In this document: one piece after another, positions 1 to 8,555 of the stretch
Numbering within the stretch: position 1 is the first letter of the stretch
How the letters are laid out: each line of letters begins with the position of its first letter
From: Granulosicoccus antarcticus IMCC3135
GTDB lineage: Bacteria > Pseudomonadota > Gammaproteobacteria > Granulosicoccales > Granulosicoccaceae
DNA: 64,000 bases
Reading direction: 5' to 3'
NCBI RefSeq assembly: GCF_002215215.1
Contig: NZ_CP018632.1
Span: forward strand, 4,150,501 to 4,214,500
Program-made: the position numbers and the translations under genes
The notes under the pieces: model-generated
What the model saw: only the letters and a program-made list of their open reading frames with translations
What the model was told of the DNA's origin: nothing
Database searches by the model: none

Positions 1-485
1 TGTCCGATCGCGTGGTTCTGCTCAACGCCGGACGTGTCGAACAGATCGGCACGCCGATGCAGGTCTACAAACGTCCTGCAAACGTATTTGTTGCAACCTT
101 CATCGGATCCCCTGCAATGAACCTCTTGTCAGGCACCCTGTTGCGCGACGCTGATCAGTGCTTTGCCAAGGTGGATGGAAAAACGTTTGCCCTGCCCGAA
201 TGCGAAGGCGTTGCCGATGGAACAAGCATCAAACTGGGTGTGCGGCCCGAGCACCTGAGAATTGTCGATGGCCCTGATGCTCAAGACACGTTCAATATGA
301 GCGTTGAGGTGGTTGAGACAACGGGCGCGGAAACCCATGTCTATGGCTGCCTGGGGGCTGACAACATGACGGTCACCCTGGATGGTGAAATATCCCCCAC
401 AGTGGGTGAGACGATCCGCTTGCAATCCCCCACAAAAACTCTGCACGTGTTCGATGCCGCCAGTGGCGCACGACTCAATTCCTGA
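1..485 (+). CDS. Sugar ABC transporter ATPase, C-terminal part (MsmK/UgpC type)
   Basis: The frame is open to the left edge of the window, so the GTG at 12 is internal and the gene starts outside. What remains is the end of the nucleotide-binding domain ([18 protein letters not shown], then FIGSPAMN) followed by a regulatory OB/TOBE domain with the GVRPEHL signature. This is the usual end of ATPases serving carbohydrate (CUT1) importers, which energise uptake from the cytoplasmic face of the inner membrane. The SIS isomerase and KbaZ genes downstream fit a sugar or amino-sugar uptake and breakdown operon. The substrate cannot be read from this fragment. Confidence 0.9.
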   Translation, partial: SDRVVLLNAGRVEQIGTPMQVYKRPANVFVATFIGSPAMNLLSGTLLRDADQCFAKVDGKTFALPECEGVADGTSIKLGVRPEHLRIVDGPDAQDTFNMSVEVVETTGAETHVYGCLGADNMTVTLDGEISPTVGETIRLQSPTKTLHVFDAASGARLNS

Positions 486-586
486 AGAATGCACACCCAG
501 CCCTTAGGGCTCGTGAAATATATAGCTAATTATTTCACAAACCCTTAGTGCAGCTGAACTTAACAATGAGAGAAAAGGAGAGAATA

Positions 587-1549
587 ATGTCCCCGACCTT
601 AACCAGTATCACTGGTCAATTCGACTATTGGCGCGACGCCAATATGCCTGCGCCACTGCCCCCGGCAGAGGGTGTGCGGATCATCATCGGCTGCGGCACA
701 TCCTACAACCTTGCCCTTGCCGTGGCAGCGGCGATGAATGCTTGCGGCTTGCACGCCTTGGCGGTACCGGCCGGTGAGTGGACGATACGCTCCCATGCCT
801 ATCTGGCCAAAGGGGTGAAGATCGACTGTGTCATCGCCCTGTCTCGCAGTGGCGAGACCACTGAAACGGTTCAAGCAACAGCTGCCAGCAATGCCCGTGG
901 CCAGAAAACCATCGGTATAACCTGTGCGCAAGATTCTGCATTGAGCACCGTGGCACAAACAGCTATTGAGTTTGCAACCCATTCAAGTGAAGGCATCGTC
1001 ATGACCTGCTCTGCCAGCCTGATGCTTCTGGCAGGCTACGCACTGGCAGGCCTGAGCATCGATGATGCCCTGGCAACACAGGCGCAAGCCGCACTTCAAG
1101 CTCTGGATGCGATACCGCCCAGTGCTTATTCAGAACGAACCCATTTTGTCTTTCTAGGTGGTGGTGCCCACTACGGTGTCAGCCTGGAAGGTGCCCTGAA
1201 GCTGCAGGAAATGGCCATCTGCTATACACAGGGTTTCCATCCCGGAGAATACCGTCATGGGCCTGTTAGCCTGGTTGACCAGCGTACGGCTGTGATCATG
1301 CTGTATCACACTGATACCTGTGAAGAAGAGGCGCTACTGGTCAAGGAATTACAGGCAAAAGGTGCCTGGGTACTGGGTCTTGGCGGCCCCGGTGATGCCT
1401 CTATCAACGTAACGAGCGTCGGCGATCTGTCCGGCGCCGAAGTGCTACCGGCCTTACAACTGCTCGGGGAGCGCTATGCACAGGCACACCGAATCGATAC
1501 AAGCACACCCCGTCATCTGACAAAAGTCGTCATGTTGGATTCAGAATGA
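587..1549 (+). CDS. SIS-domain sugar isomerase/deaminase (AgaS/GlmS-like)
   Basis: Protein of 320 residues with two sugar-isomerase (SIS) modules. The first has GCGTSYNLA and SRSGETTET; the second has LEGALKLQEMA and GFHPGEYRHGP, motifs shared with the isomerase half of GlmS and with AgaS. It should act on a phosphorylated sugar or amino sugar in the cytoplasm. I chose ATG 587 because AAGGAG lies 8 bases upstream; a GTG 13 codons earlier has no such site. The last codons overlap the start of kbaZ by 4 bases (ATGA), so the two are translationally coupled. AgaS-type galactosamine-6-phosphate deaminase/isomerase is the best guess given the tagatose-bisphosphate aldolase subunit next door; the substrate is inferred. 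Confidence 0.85.
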   Translation: MSPTLTSITGQFDYWRDANMPAPLPPAEGVRIIIGCGTSYNLALAVAAAMNACGLHALAVPAGEWTIRSHAYLAKGVKIDCVIALSRSGETTETVQATAASNARGQKTIGITCAQDSALSTVAQTAIEFATHSSEGIVMTCSASLMLLAGYALAGLSIDDALATQAQAALQALDAIPPSAYSERTHFVFLGGGAHYGVSLEGALKLQEMAICYTQGFHPGEYRHGPVSLVDQRTAVIMLYHTDTCEEEALLVKELQAKGAWVLGLGGPGDASINVTSVGDLSGAEVLPALQLLGERYAQAHRIDTSTPRHLTKVVMLDSE

Positions 1550-2853
1550 TGCAGCCATTGAACACCTTGCTGGATCTTCCGGCACAACATACAGCGGGCC
1601 ATCGTACAGGGATCACCTCGATATGCAGCGCGCATCCCCTGGTCATAGAGGCAGCGCTTCTAGAGGCTGCAGATACAAGCGGCACAGTTCTGATCGAAGC
1701 CACCTGTAACCAGGTCAATCAGGACGGCGGTTACACCGGTATGAACCCGGCCGGGTTTCGTGATTTTGTGCTCAATATCGCGGCCAGCATCGGCTTTCCG
1801 GCTAAGAATATTCTGTTCGGTGGTGATCACCTCGGCCCCAATCCCTGGCGTAAATTGCCAGCCGCCGAAGCAATGGAAAAAGCCTGTGTGATGACGGCAG
1901 CTTATGCGCAAGCAGGGTTTTCAAAGATCCACCTGGACGCCAGCATGGCCTGTGCCGACGATCCTGACCCCTTGCCCGCCACAACGATTGCGCAACGCGC
2001 CGCCCGACTTGCCCAGGCCGCTGAGACCGCCGCAAGTTCAGCGGGTCACCCGATGCCCGCCTATATCATCGGCACCGAGGTCCCAGTGCCCGGTGGTGCC
2101 GCCGAGGAGCTTGATGTGCTGATAGCGACCACCTGTGATGACACCACAGAGACACTGAACCTGCACCGTGAGGCGTTTCATGCAGCAGGCCTTGATGAGG
2201 CGTTCCAGCGCTCAATCGGACTGGTCGTCCAGCCCGGGGTTGAGTTCGGGCATGCCAATGTCATCCATTTCGACAATGAGGGTGCGCAGGATCTGGCCAG
2301 CTGGCGTGATGCACAAGAGCGTGTTGTGTTCGAGGCTCATTCAACGGACTACCAGACACCTCAGGCTTTGCACCAACTGGTTAGCGGTGGCTTTGCGATC
2401 CTCAAGGTCGGACCGGCTCTCACCTTTGCACTACGTGAAGCCTATTACGCCCTGGATCAGATCGCCGGAGAATTATCCACCGATTATCAGGCAGGAGCAC
2501 TTCGGGCAAGTCTGGAGCAGCTCATGATCCGCAAGCCTGAATATTGGGAAGATTACTACCGCGGCTCTGAGACACACAAGCACCTGCTCCGGCATTTCAG
2601 CTACAGCGATCGTATCCGCTATTACTGGACCGACCCGGATGCCCTCAAGGCCGTAGAGCAGCTTTTCCAGACTCTTGAGGGCGTGCAGATCCCCGAGACT
2701 CTGGTGAGCCAGTACCTACCACAGCTCTACCGCTCTGTTGCGCTGGGCACCGCATCCAGCCTGGGGCGGGATCTGGTGCTCGCCAACGTACGCACCGCCA
2801 TTGCCCCCTACACGGCCGCCTGCCAGCCAGACAACAAACAGGCTCTTGCCTGA
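1546..2853 (+). CDS. kbaZ: Tagatose-1,6-bisphosphate aldolase subunit KbaZ/GatZ
   Basis: A 435-residue protein that matches the GatZ/KbaZ family along its length: GITSICSAHPLVIEAAL near the N terminus, then IEATCNQVNQDGGYTGM, GGDHLGPNPW and KIHLDASMACADDP. In enteric bacteria this subunit is needed for full activity and stability of the class II aldolase GatY/KbaY, which splits tagatose-1,6-bisphosphate into dihydroxyacetone phosphate and glyceraldehyde-3-phosphate. No catalytic GatY/KbaY subunit is visible here; it may lie left of the window, or this protein may work alone. It overlaps the SIS gene by 4 bases and is the last gene of the operon. Confidence 0.9.
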   Translation: MMQPLNTLLDLPAQHTAGHRTGITSICSAHPLVIEAALLEAADTSGTVLIEATCNQVNQDGGYTGMNPAGFRDFVLNIAASIGFPAKNILFGGDHLGPNPWRKLPAAEAMEKACVMTAAYAQAGFSKIHLDASMACADDPDPLPATTIAQRAARLAQAAETAASSAGHPMPAYIIGTEVPVPGGAAEELDVLIATTCDDTTETLNLHREAFHAAGLDEAFQRSIGLVVQPGVEFGHANVIHFDNEGAQDLASWRDAQERVVFEAHSTDYQTPQALHQLVSGGFAILKVGPALTFALREAYYALDQIAGELSTDYQAGALRASLEQLMIRKPEYWEDYYRGSETHKHLLRHFSYSDRIRYYWTDPDALKAVEQLFQTLEGVQIPETLVSQYLPQLYRSVALGTASSLGRDLVLANVRTAIAPYTAACQPDNKQALA

Positions 2854-3206
2854 CGTCCGACCCACAGCCGGTGAATATCGCTTGTTCGCCGGCTACCGCC
2901 CAGCCCGTCGCGTCGCGGTGGCAAATGGGCCAACGGCGAGCCATGCGTACCGAGCTGCACACTTGAACACCACTAAAAACCCTCTTGCAGCGCACCACAG
3001 AGATTCTGTAGTGCCTTTTAATTCAGTTATTATTAAAATTCACAAAACCAGTGAATATCTTATCTTGTTGTTTACACTGATATTTATAAATTTCTCAGGT
3101 TTTTACGTGAAACTGTTCCGTTTGATGTTGCAATGCAAAATGATTAGCCCCATAATTCATTTCAACAGGGCAGGCAACTGTCTGTATGACCAACCGGAGC
3201 CAGACC
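2854..3206. other. Intergenic region upstream of the phasins
   Basis: There is no convincing gene here. An open frame crosses it but has no ribosome site or recognisable product. Bases 3010-3115 are clearly richer in A+T than the surroundings and probably hold the phasin promoter, though no clean -35/-10 pair can be named. No strong terminator is visible behind kbaZ; only a 6-bp stem (2866-2871 with 2889-2894) is present. Confidence 0.4.
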
Positions 3207-3575
3207 ATGAAAAACGTATTCGAAAACCTGAACCTGACTGACAGCATGAACGAGCAAATCAAGCAGCTGACAGACATGCAATCCAACGCCCTTGAGCCAA
3301 TGCGCGACTTCGCAACACTGGCTGCCGATGCTCTTGAGCAAATTGCTCGTCAGAACTACGCTGTTATTGGTGACGTTCTTGAATTCTCTACCAAGCAAGC
3401 CCATCTGCCTATGTCCAGTGATAACGTGACAGATGTGACTTCAGCCCAGGCAGATGAAGCCAAGGCGCTGGTAGAACTGTTGAACAGCCGTGCGGCTGAA
3501 TACACAGAAATCGTACAGCAGTTTTCAGCCAAGGCGAAAGAAGCCGCTGAAAGCGCTTCAGCCTCTTTCAAGTAA
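3207..3575 (+). CDS. Phasin family protein 1
   Basis: Protein of 122 residues, almost wholly amphipathic helix, with the phasin-type pattern LEPMRDFATLAADALEQIARQNYAVIGDVLEF. Phasins coat polyhydroxyalkanoate granules in the cytoplasm and control their size and number. The start is ATG 3207, preceded by GGAG 7 bases away; an in-frame ATG at 3186 lacks a site. A second phasin follows 133 bases downstream and shares the LEPM...EIAR/ERIAR-(Q/K)NY core, so the pair looks like a tandem duplication. No PHA synthase is in the window. Confidence 0.85.
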   Translation: MKNVFENLNLTDSMNEQIKQLTDMQSNALEPMRDFATLAADALEQIARQNYAVIGDVLEFSTKQAHLPMSSDNVTDVTSAQADEAKALVELLNSRAAEYTEIVQQFSAKAKEAAESASASFK

Positions 3576-3638
3576 ATCGACCACTGGCGCTGTAACCCAA
3601 CGCCATTGATTGCAAGCCAAATTTATTACCGTAGGCTT

Positions 3639-3673
3639 ACGATAGCCGGTTAATCTGAATTGCCGGTTATCGT
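3639..3673 (+). other. Hairpin between the two phasin genes
   Basis: ACGATAGCCGGT (3639-3650) pairs with GCCGGTTATCGT (3662-3673): twelve positions, two of them G-U, with an 11-base loop. No T-run follows, so this is not a standard terminator. It sits 22 bases before the AGGAG of the second phasin and could protect or process the mRNA, or set the ratio of the two phasins. Confidence 0.5.
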
Positions 3674-3708
3674 GAGTTAGAACCTACCCACATCAGGAGT
3701 CAAAACAG

Positions 3709-4065
3709 ATGAAATCCATAAACGAACAATTTGCAGAAATGCAGAAAAAGACACTCGAAAGCCTTGAGCCCATGCAGAACATGAATGCAGTGGCTGCAGA
3801 AGCATTTGAACGTATCGCTCGCAAGAACTACGAGCTGATGGGTGAGCTGGTTGACTACACTGTTGCTCAAGTGAAGACACCTGCTGATCCTACCAACCTT
3901 CAGGAAGCCTACGAGCAACGTACAGCTGAAGCCAAGGCATTTGCTGAAAAAGTCAATGCCAGCGCCGCAGAATACGTAACGCTTGCTACTGAACTGGGTG
4001 AAATGGCGAAAGCCAAAGCCGCTCCTGAAGCAAAGAAAAAAGCGGCTCCTGCCAAGTCCAAGTAA
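3709..4065 (+). CDS. Phasin family protein 2
   Basis: Protein of 118 residues with a phasin domain (LEPMQNMNAVAAEAFERIARKNYELMGELVDYTV) and a C-terminal tail rich in lysine and alanine (AKAAPEAKKKAAPAKSK). The tail is of the kind seen in phasins that also touch DNA or phosphate-rich surfaces; that role is inference. ATG 3709 has AGGAG 9 bases upstream. It differs from phasin 1 mainly by the basic tail and lacks phasin 1's central MSSDNVTD segment. A perfect-stem terminator follows 33 bases after the stop. Confidence 0.87.
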   Translation: MKSINEQFAEMQKKTLESLEPMQNMNAVAAEAFERIARKNYELMGELVDYTVAQVKTPADPTNLQEAYEQRTAEAKAFAEKVNASAAEYVTLATELGEMAKAKAAPEAKKKAAPAKSK

Positions 4066-4097
4066 GTAACCGCGCTTTATTGTTCGATCGTAGTCAA

Positions 4098-4146
4098 ACT
4101 TGCCAGCAACACGGATTTTTCATCCTGTTGCTGGCAAGTCAGTTTT
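4098..4146 (+). terminator. Terminator after the phasin genes
   Basis: A perfect 14-bp inverted repeat, ACTTGCCAGCAACA (4098-4111) with TGTTGCTGGCAAGT (4126-4139), loop 14 bases, followed by TTTT at 4143-4146. The operon coming from the right also ends nearby (4248), so the hairpin may serve both strands, but only the plus strand has a T-run. Confidence 0.75.
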
Positions 4147-4247
4147 CGTGCAAGTAAGCTTGCGCCAATTATCGGCAATGACACCTTAGAGAAGGTTGCG
4201 GTGCAAAGTTGCAATCGGCTCGATCAGCAACCCCCTTCGTCATAGCC

Positions 4248-5177
4248 CTAGAATTGCACCTTGTCGCCACCTTTGAGCGCCAGAATTTCACGTGCTTCAT
4301 CAGGTGTTGCAACCTCACAGCCCAGATCTTCGATAATTCGTTTTATCTTGGTCACCTGCTGTGCATTATTGGCGGCAAGTTTTCCTCGAGATATAAGCAA
4401 GCTGTCTTCGAGCCCAACACGCACATTGCCACCCATCTGACTGGCCGTCGTTGCCAGGGACATCTGAACACCACCGGCACCCAGAACCGACCAGCGATAG
4501 TCATCACCAAACAAACGGTCGGCTGTCTGTTTCATGAAGATCAGGTTTTCCACTTCCGGGCCAATGCCGCCAAGAATGCCGAAGATGAACTGAATGAATA
4601 TCGGTGCCTTGAAAAGGCCGATATCCATGCAGAATCTCAGGTTGTAGAGATGACCAACGTCGTAGCATTCGTGCTCGAATTTGATCTGATGAGGTTCCAG
4701 CGTTCTGGCTACTTTCTCGATATCGTTGAATGTGTTGCGGAATATGTAAGTATCAGAGTTTTGTACATACTCTTTCTCCCAGTCAAAATTCCATGTGTCA
4801 TAGCGCTTGGCAAGTGGGTGGAACGAAAAATTCATCGAACCCATATTCAAGGAACACATTTCGGGTGAGAACTTGAGCACCGGAGCTATACGTTCCTCGA
4901 TAGAGGTCTTCAGGCTGCCACCGGTAGAGATATTGATGACAGCATCTGTCGACTCCTTTATTTTTGGCAAGAAGGCGGCAAAGTGATCCGGATTGAGTGA
5001 GACCGAACCGTCCTCTGGATTGCGTGCATGCAGATGCAACACTGATGCCCCGGCTTGTGCCGCAGCAGTTGCCTGTGCAGCAATGTCTTCAGCCGTGTAG
5101 GGCAAGGCGCTCGACATGGTGGGCGTGTGAATAGCACCGGTGATAGCGCAAGTGATGATGGTCTTTTGTCGTGCCAT
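4248..5177 (-). CDS. BKACE-family beta-keto acid cleavage enzyme (DUF849)
   Basis: Protein of 309 residues belonging to the beta-keto acid cleavage enzyme family (founder Kce, 3-keto-5-aminohexanoate cleavage enzyme). It has the N-terminal ITCAITGAIHTP, the metal-binding HLHARNPEDGS and INISTGGS stretches. Family members combine a beta-keto acid with acetyl-CoA to give acetoacetate and a new acyl-CoA using a zinc ion; dehydrocarnitine cleavage is one known case. The start at 5177 has GGGAG at 7-base spacing; an ATG two codons earlier would sit almost on that site. It is the last gene of a ten-gene operon that also encodes a 3-hydroxyacyl-CoA dehydrogenase-like enzyme able to supply a keto acid. 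The real substrate is unknown. Confidence 0.9.
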   Translation of the reverse strand: MARQKTIITCAITGAIHTPTMSSALPYTAEDIAAQATAAAQAGASVLHLHARNPEDGSVSLNPDHFAAFLPKIKESTDAVINISTGGSLKTSIEERIAPVLKFSPEMCSLNMGSMNFSFHPLAKRYDTWNFDWEKEYVQNSDTYIFRNTFNDIEKVARTLEPHQIKFEHECYDVGHLYNLRFCMDIGLFKAPIFIQFIFGILGGIGPEVENLIFMKQTADRLFGDDYRWSVLGAGGVQMSLATTASQMGGNVRVGLEDSLLISRGKLAANNAQQVTKIKRIIEDLGCEVATPDEAREILALKGGDKVQF

Positions 5178-5179
5178 TG

Positions 5180-6205
5180 TCATTCTCCCTTGTTGCTGGA
5201 TGTAGATTCGACTCGATAGCCGAGTGGAAAGAGTTGCAGGTCAAATCGGCTACGAATCAGCCCCCAGAGTCCTTTGGGAGCCACCAGCATGATCGCAATC
5301 GCCACTACCCCAAGCAGGATCAGATAGATTGTTCCCAAATCTGCCATGGTTTCACGCAAGGCAAAGAACACCAGGGTGCCGATGATGGGTCCTTCTACCG
5401 TACCGATTCCGCCTATTACGACGATAAAGATGACAAACGCTGTCCAGTCGTTCACCGCAAAGGCTGCATCAGGTGAGATTCGCAGTTTTTGCAAAAAGAT
5501 CAGTGCACCGAGCACCGCCGTCAGAGATGAGGCCGCAACATAAACCAGAAACTTGGTTCGCCAGATATTGATACCCAGTGAACCGGCTGCCAGCTCATTG
5601 TCTCTAATGGCGGTCAGTGCCAGCCCTTTGCGGGATCGCAGCGTGAATACCACGGTGAGTATGACAATCACGACGGCCGCCAAGGCCAGCCAGTAACTGA
5701 GCGATTCGCGTGATGAGCGTGATGCAGACAATGACTTGACGATGGCAACCGGAAGCGAACTGCCGGAGCCTCCCCCCAGCGCTGAAACCTGTGCAAAACT
5801 GAGACGGAAGACTTCGGCCATGACCCAGGTGCCAATAGCGAAATAGGCACCACGCAGACGAAACATCAGAGCTGCAACCGGAACTGCAATGATGGCCCCA
5901 AGAACACCTGCCATGGCAATGGCTGCCAGCGGATGCAAGCCTCCGAACATGGTCAGGGCAAACAGCATGTAACCGCCAAACCCGACATAAGCCTGCTGAC
6001 CGACGGATACCAGGCCTGCATAGCCTGCCAGCAGGTTCCATAGACTCGCCAAGGCCAGATAGAGAAAGATCTCTCCCAGTAGTCGCATCTCGGCCCGCCC
6101 CGCCCACCACGGCACCGTCACCAGAACGACAATCAGCAAGACGGCCAACAACATGGAGATGTGAGTAGCGGTAGAACTTCGGGTCACTCGGTAATGGGTA
6201 TTCAT
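5180..6205 (-). CDS. livM: Branched-chain-type ABC transporter permease LivM
   Basis: Protein of 341 residues, almost all hydrophobic helices, with the LivM-family core LLAGYAGLVSVGQQAYVGFGGY and the coupling region AIRDNELAAGSLGINIWRTK. It forms the membrane channel with LivH. The start chosen is 6205, where ATG overlaps the stop of livH (ATGA); a longer reading to 6355 would add 50 residues of non-membrane sequence that overlap livH and look spurious. The stop is 2 bases before the BKACE start. Liv-type importers carry amino acids, but also many small acids and amides, so the name does not fix the cargo. Confidence 0.93.
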   Translation of the reverse strand: MNTHYRVTRSSTATHISMLLAVLLIVVLVTVPWWAGRAEMRLLGEIFLYLALASLWNLLAGYAGLVSVGQQAYVGFGGYMLFALTMFGGLHPLAAIAMAGVLGAIIAVPVAALMFRLRGAYFAIGTWVMAEVFRLSFAQVSALGGGSGSSLPVAIVKSLSASRSSRESLSYWLALAAVVIVILTVVFTLRSRKGLALTAIRDNELAAGSLGINIWRTKFLVYVAASSLTAVLGALIFLQKLRISPDAAFAVNDWTAFVIFIVVIGGIGTVEGPIIGTLVFFALRETMADLGTIYLILLGVVAIAIMLVAPKGLWGLIRSRFDLQLFPLGYRVESTSSNKGE

Positions 6206-7065
6206 TCGCTCATCCTCGGGAACAGCCCATTCGGACGAATGGCCAGAATGATCAGAAAAACAATATGGCCAGCCAGCAATTGCCATCCGGGGTTGATCAA
6301 TGCCCCCAGTGTCTGGGCAACACCGAGTATCACACCACCTGCCAACGTGCCCCATAGATTGCCCAGACCGCCAATGATGACGGCCTCAAAGCCGAATATG
6401 AGTCGACTACCGCCAACCGCCGGATCAAAACTTGTGCGGATTCCAAGCAACAAGCCGGCAATCGCCGTCACCGCCAGTGACAATGCCAGAGCCAGTCCAT
6501 AGATATGATGCTTGTTGAGCCCCATCAGCTGGGCTATGTCCTGATTGTCCGAGACTGCGCGAAAGGCGCGACCCAACGCAGTCCGGTAAAATATCCATTG
6601 CAGCCCGGCAATGACCGCAATGGCGATGACAAACGTCAGTAGCGGCAACACACCAAGAGACACCGTACCGATCTTGACGCTCGCCGTTTCCAAGGCTCCC
6701 GCTCCCATTTTCTGAGGATCAGCCGAGTACACATTGAGCAAGACATTCTGGATGATGACGGATAGACCGAAGGTCACCAGCAAGGGGGATAACAGATCGC
6801 CACCCAGGGTGCGGTTCAGCACAACGCGCTGCAGAACATAACCCAGCGCTGCCATAACCGGGATGACGACAATCAACGCGAGCAGTGGATGCATACCAAA
6901 TGCAACAGTGGTACTCAGGCCCAGATAGGCGGCCAGAATGATCAGATCACCATGCGCGATATTAACCAGCCGCATGACACCGAAAATCAGTGATAACCCG
7001 GCCGCAAACAAGGCGTACAAACCACCCAGAAGCGTACCTTGAATGACTGCATTTACCCATTCCAT
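6202..7065 (-). CDS. livH: Branched-chain-type ABC transporter permease LivH
   Basis: Protein of 287 residues, typical for LivH. It opens with VNAVIQGTLLGGLYALFAAGLSLIFGVMRLVNIAHGD (positions 4-40), the family hallmark, and contains the coupling helix FRAVSDNQDIAQLMGLN. It pairs with LivM in the inner membrane. Its start follows the livF stop by 2 bases and its stop overlaps the livM start, so the permease pair is tightly coupled. Confidence 0.94.
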   Translation of the reverse strand: MEWVNAVIQGTLLGGLYALFAAGLSLIFGVMRLVNIAHGDLIILAAYLGLSTTVAFGMHPLLALIVVIPVMAALGYVLQRVVLNRTLGGDLLSPLLVTFGLSVIIQNVLLNVYSADPQKMGAGALETASVKIGTVSLGVLPLLTFVIAIAVIAGLQWIFYRTALGRAFRAVSDNQDIAQLMGLNKHHIYGLALALSLAVTAIAGLLLGIRTSFDPAVGGSRLIFGFEAVIIGGLGNLWGTLAGGVILGVAQTLGALINPGWQLLAGHIVFLIILAIRPNGLFPRMSE

Positions 7066-7067
7066 AA

Positions 7068-7775
7068 TCAGGATATCCCAAAGTAGGCGCGTGATATGTC
7101 CTCACGCGAGACGCTGGATGAATTGCCCTGCAAGGAAACTCTTCCCTCCTGCAGGCAATACACACGTGAAGAGACAGACAGTGCTTTGGTAATGTCCTGC
7201 TCTACAATCACGGCTGTCATGCCATCCTGAACGATGCCCGGCAACGCCTCGTAGATATTCTTGATGATGACGGGGGCAAGGCCCAGGCTGATTTCATCAA
7301 ACAGAATGACACTGGGGTTGGACATCAAAGCTCGGCCAATAGCGACCATTTGCTGTTGTCCTCCCGACAAGGAGGTCGAGGCCTGCTTGCGACGTTCACT
7401 GAGCACGGGAAATAGTTCGTAGATAGCATCCAGCGACCAGGGCCCTGCGCGTTTGATGCGCCCTCCGATCAGCAGGTTTTCCTCTACCGTCAGTGATGGG
7501 AATAACTGGCGCCCTTCAGGCACCATGGCAATACCGGTGGCAGCTATCTGGTCGGCCCGCAAGCTGCCGATGGCCTGGCCTCGATATTTTACCTGTTCGG
7601 ATTTGCTTTTGATCAGTCCGACGATTGAACGTAGCAAGGTTGTCTTACCCGCACCGTTGGCACCGATAATGGCAACGACCTCGCCCTCGTTCAATGTCAG
7701 ACTTACCTTGTACAAAGCCTGAAAATCCTCATAGTAGGAGTCCAGTGCGGTGACGACAAGAATGGGCTCACTCAT
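7068..7775 (-). CDS. livF: Branched-chain-type ABC transporter ATPase LivF
   Basis: Protein of 235 residues with Walker A GANGAGKTT, signature LSGGQQQM, and Walker B VILFDEISLGLAP, as in LivF. The start is ATG 7775 (MSEPILVV), which overlaps the end of livG by 8 bases; the longer open frame upstream lies inside livG and is a shadow. With LivG it energises uptake of the substrate held by the Tat-exported binding protein encoded just upstream. Confidence 0.94.
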   Translation of the reverse strand: MSEPILVVTALDSYYEDFQALYKVSLTLNEGEVVAIIGANGAGKTTLLRSIVGLIKSKSEQVKYRGQAIGSLRADQIAATGIAMVPEGRQLFPSLTVEENLLIGGRIKRAGPWSLDAIYELFPVLSERRKQASTSLSGGQQQMVAIGRALMSNPSVILFDEISLGLAPVIIKNIYEALPGIVQDGMTAVIVEQDITKALSVSSRVYCLQEGRVSLQGNSSSVSREDISRAYFGIS

Positions 7776-8496
7776 CTGCTTCAATCCCCATATAGATTTG
7801 CTGAACGGCTGCACTGCGCATGATTTGCTGCGGTTCACCATCGGCGATCTGCTTGCCAAAATCGATCACGATCAGCCGATCCACCACAGCCATCAAGGCA
7901 TGCACGACATGTTCAATCCAGATAATCGAGACACCACTGGCATGGATCTCCTTGATGGTTTCTATCAGTGCGGTACACTCCGCTTCGGTCAGACCCCCTG
8001 CTATTTCATCCAGTAATAACAAACTGGGTTCAGCACACAGTGCGCGTGTCAATTCAAGGCGCTTTCTGTCCAGCAAGGTCAGTTGACCGGCCGGTTTGTT
8101 GGCTCTGGCCATCAGGCCAGTTTGCTCCAGGACACTCAGGCTCTTTTGCTCGGCCTGACGCCCGGACAAGCCAGCTGCCTGGGTAGAGGCAATCATTGCA
8201 TTCTCGAATACCGTCATATGACTAAATGGCTGGGGTACCTGAAAACTGCGAGCGATGCCCATCCTTGATCGACGCGCAGCGTTGTAACGCGTCACATCCT
8301 GCCCCTTGAACAGGATGCGTCCTTCATCCGGGTTCAAGGTGCCGGTAATCAGATTGAACATGGAGGTCTTGCCAGCCCCGTTGGGGCCGATCACACCCAA
8401 TGCCTCCCCCTGCTCCAGCTCATAAGTCAGTGAGTCGGCGACAGTAATGGCGCCAAAGGATCTGCTCAGTTGCTGTAATTGAAGTATCTTGCTCAT
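7768..8496 (-). CDS. livG: Branched-chain-type ABC transporter ATPase LivG
   Basis: Protein of 242 residues with Walker A GPNGAGKTS, the LivG-type linker ARSFQVPQPFSHMTVFENAMIA and Walker B LLLLDEIAGGL. The signature is unusual: where most ABC ATPases have LSGGQ, this one reads LTLLDRKRLELTRAL, a variation common in LivG proteins. I prefer ATG 8496 (MSKILQL); an in-frame GTG eight codons upstream has no ribosome site. Confidence 0.92.
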   Translation of the reverse strand: MSKILQLQQLSRSFGAITVADSLTYELEQGEALGVIGPNGAGKTSMFNLITGTLNPDEGRILFKGQDVTRYNAARRSRMGIARSFQVPQPFSHMTVFENAMIASTQAAGLSGRQAEQKSLSVLEQTGLMARANKPAGQLTLLDRKRLELTRALCAEPSLLLLDEIAGGLTEAECTALIETIKEIHASGVSIIWIEHVVHALMAVVDRLIVIDFGKQIADGEPQQIMRSAAVQQIYMGIEADE

Positions 8497-8555
8497 GGAC
8501 TCAACGTCCTCATTAGCCACAGGGGGTTGCAGGCAGACATGATTTCGTAATCCGC

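Noticed and set aside
2866-2894. AGCCGG/CCGGCT repeat after kbaZ as a terminator
   Set aside because: Six base pairs with a long loop and no T-run.
2738-3241. Open frame overlapping the end of kbaZ and the first phasin
   Set aside because: It overlaps two real genes, has a cysteine- and proline-rich composition and lacks a ribosome site.
4209-4868. Long open frame on the plus strand opposite the BKACE gene
   Set aside because: It is antisense to a gene with clear family motifs, has no ribosome site and shows no recognisable domain.
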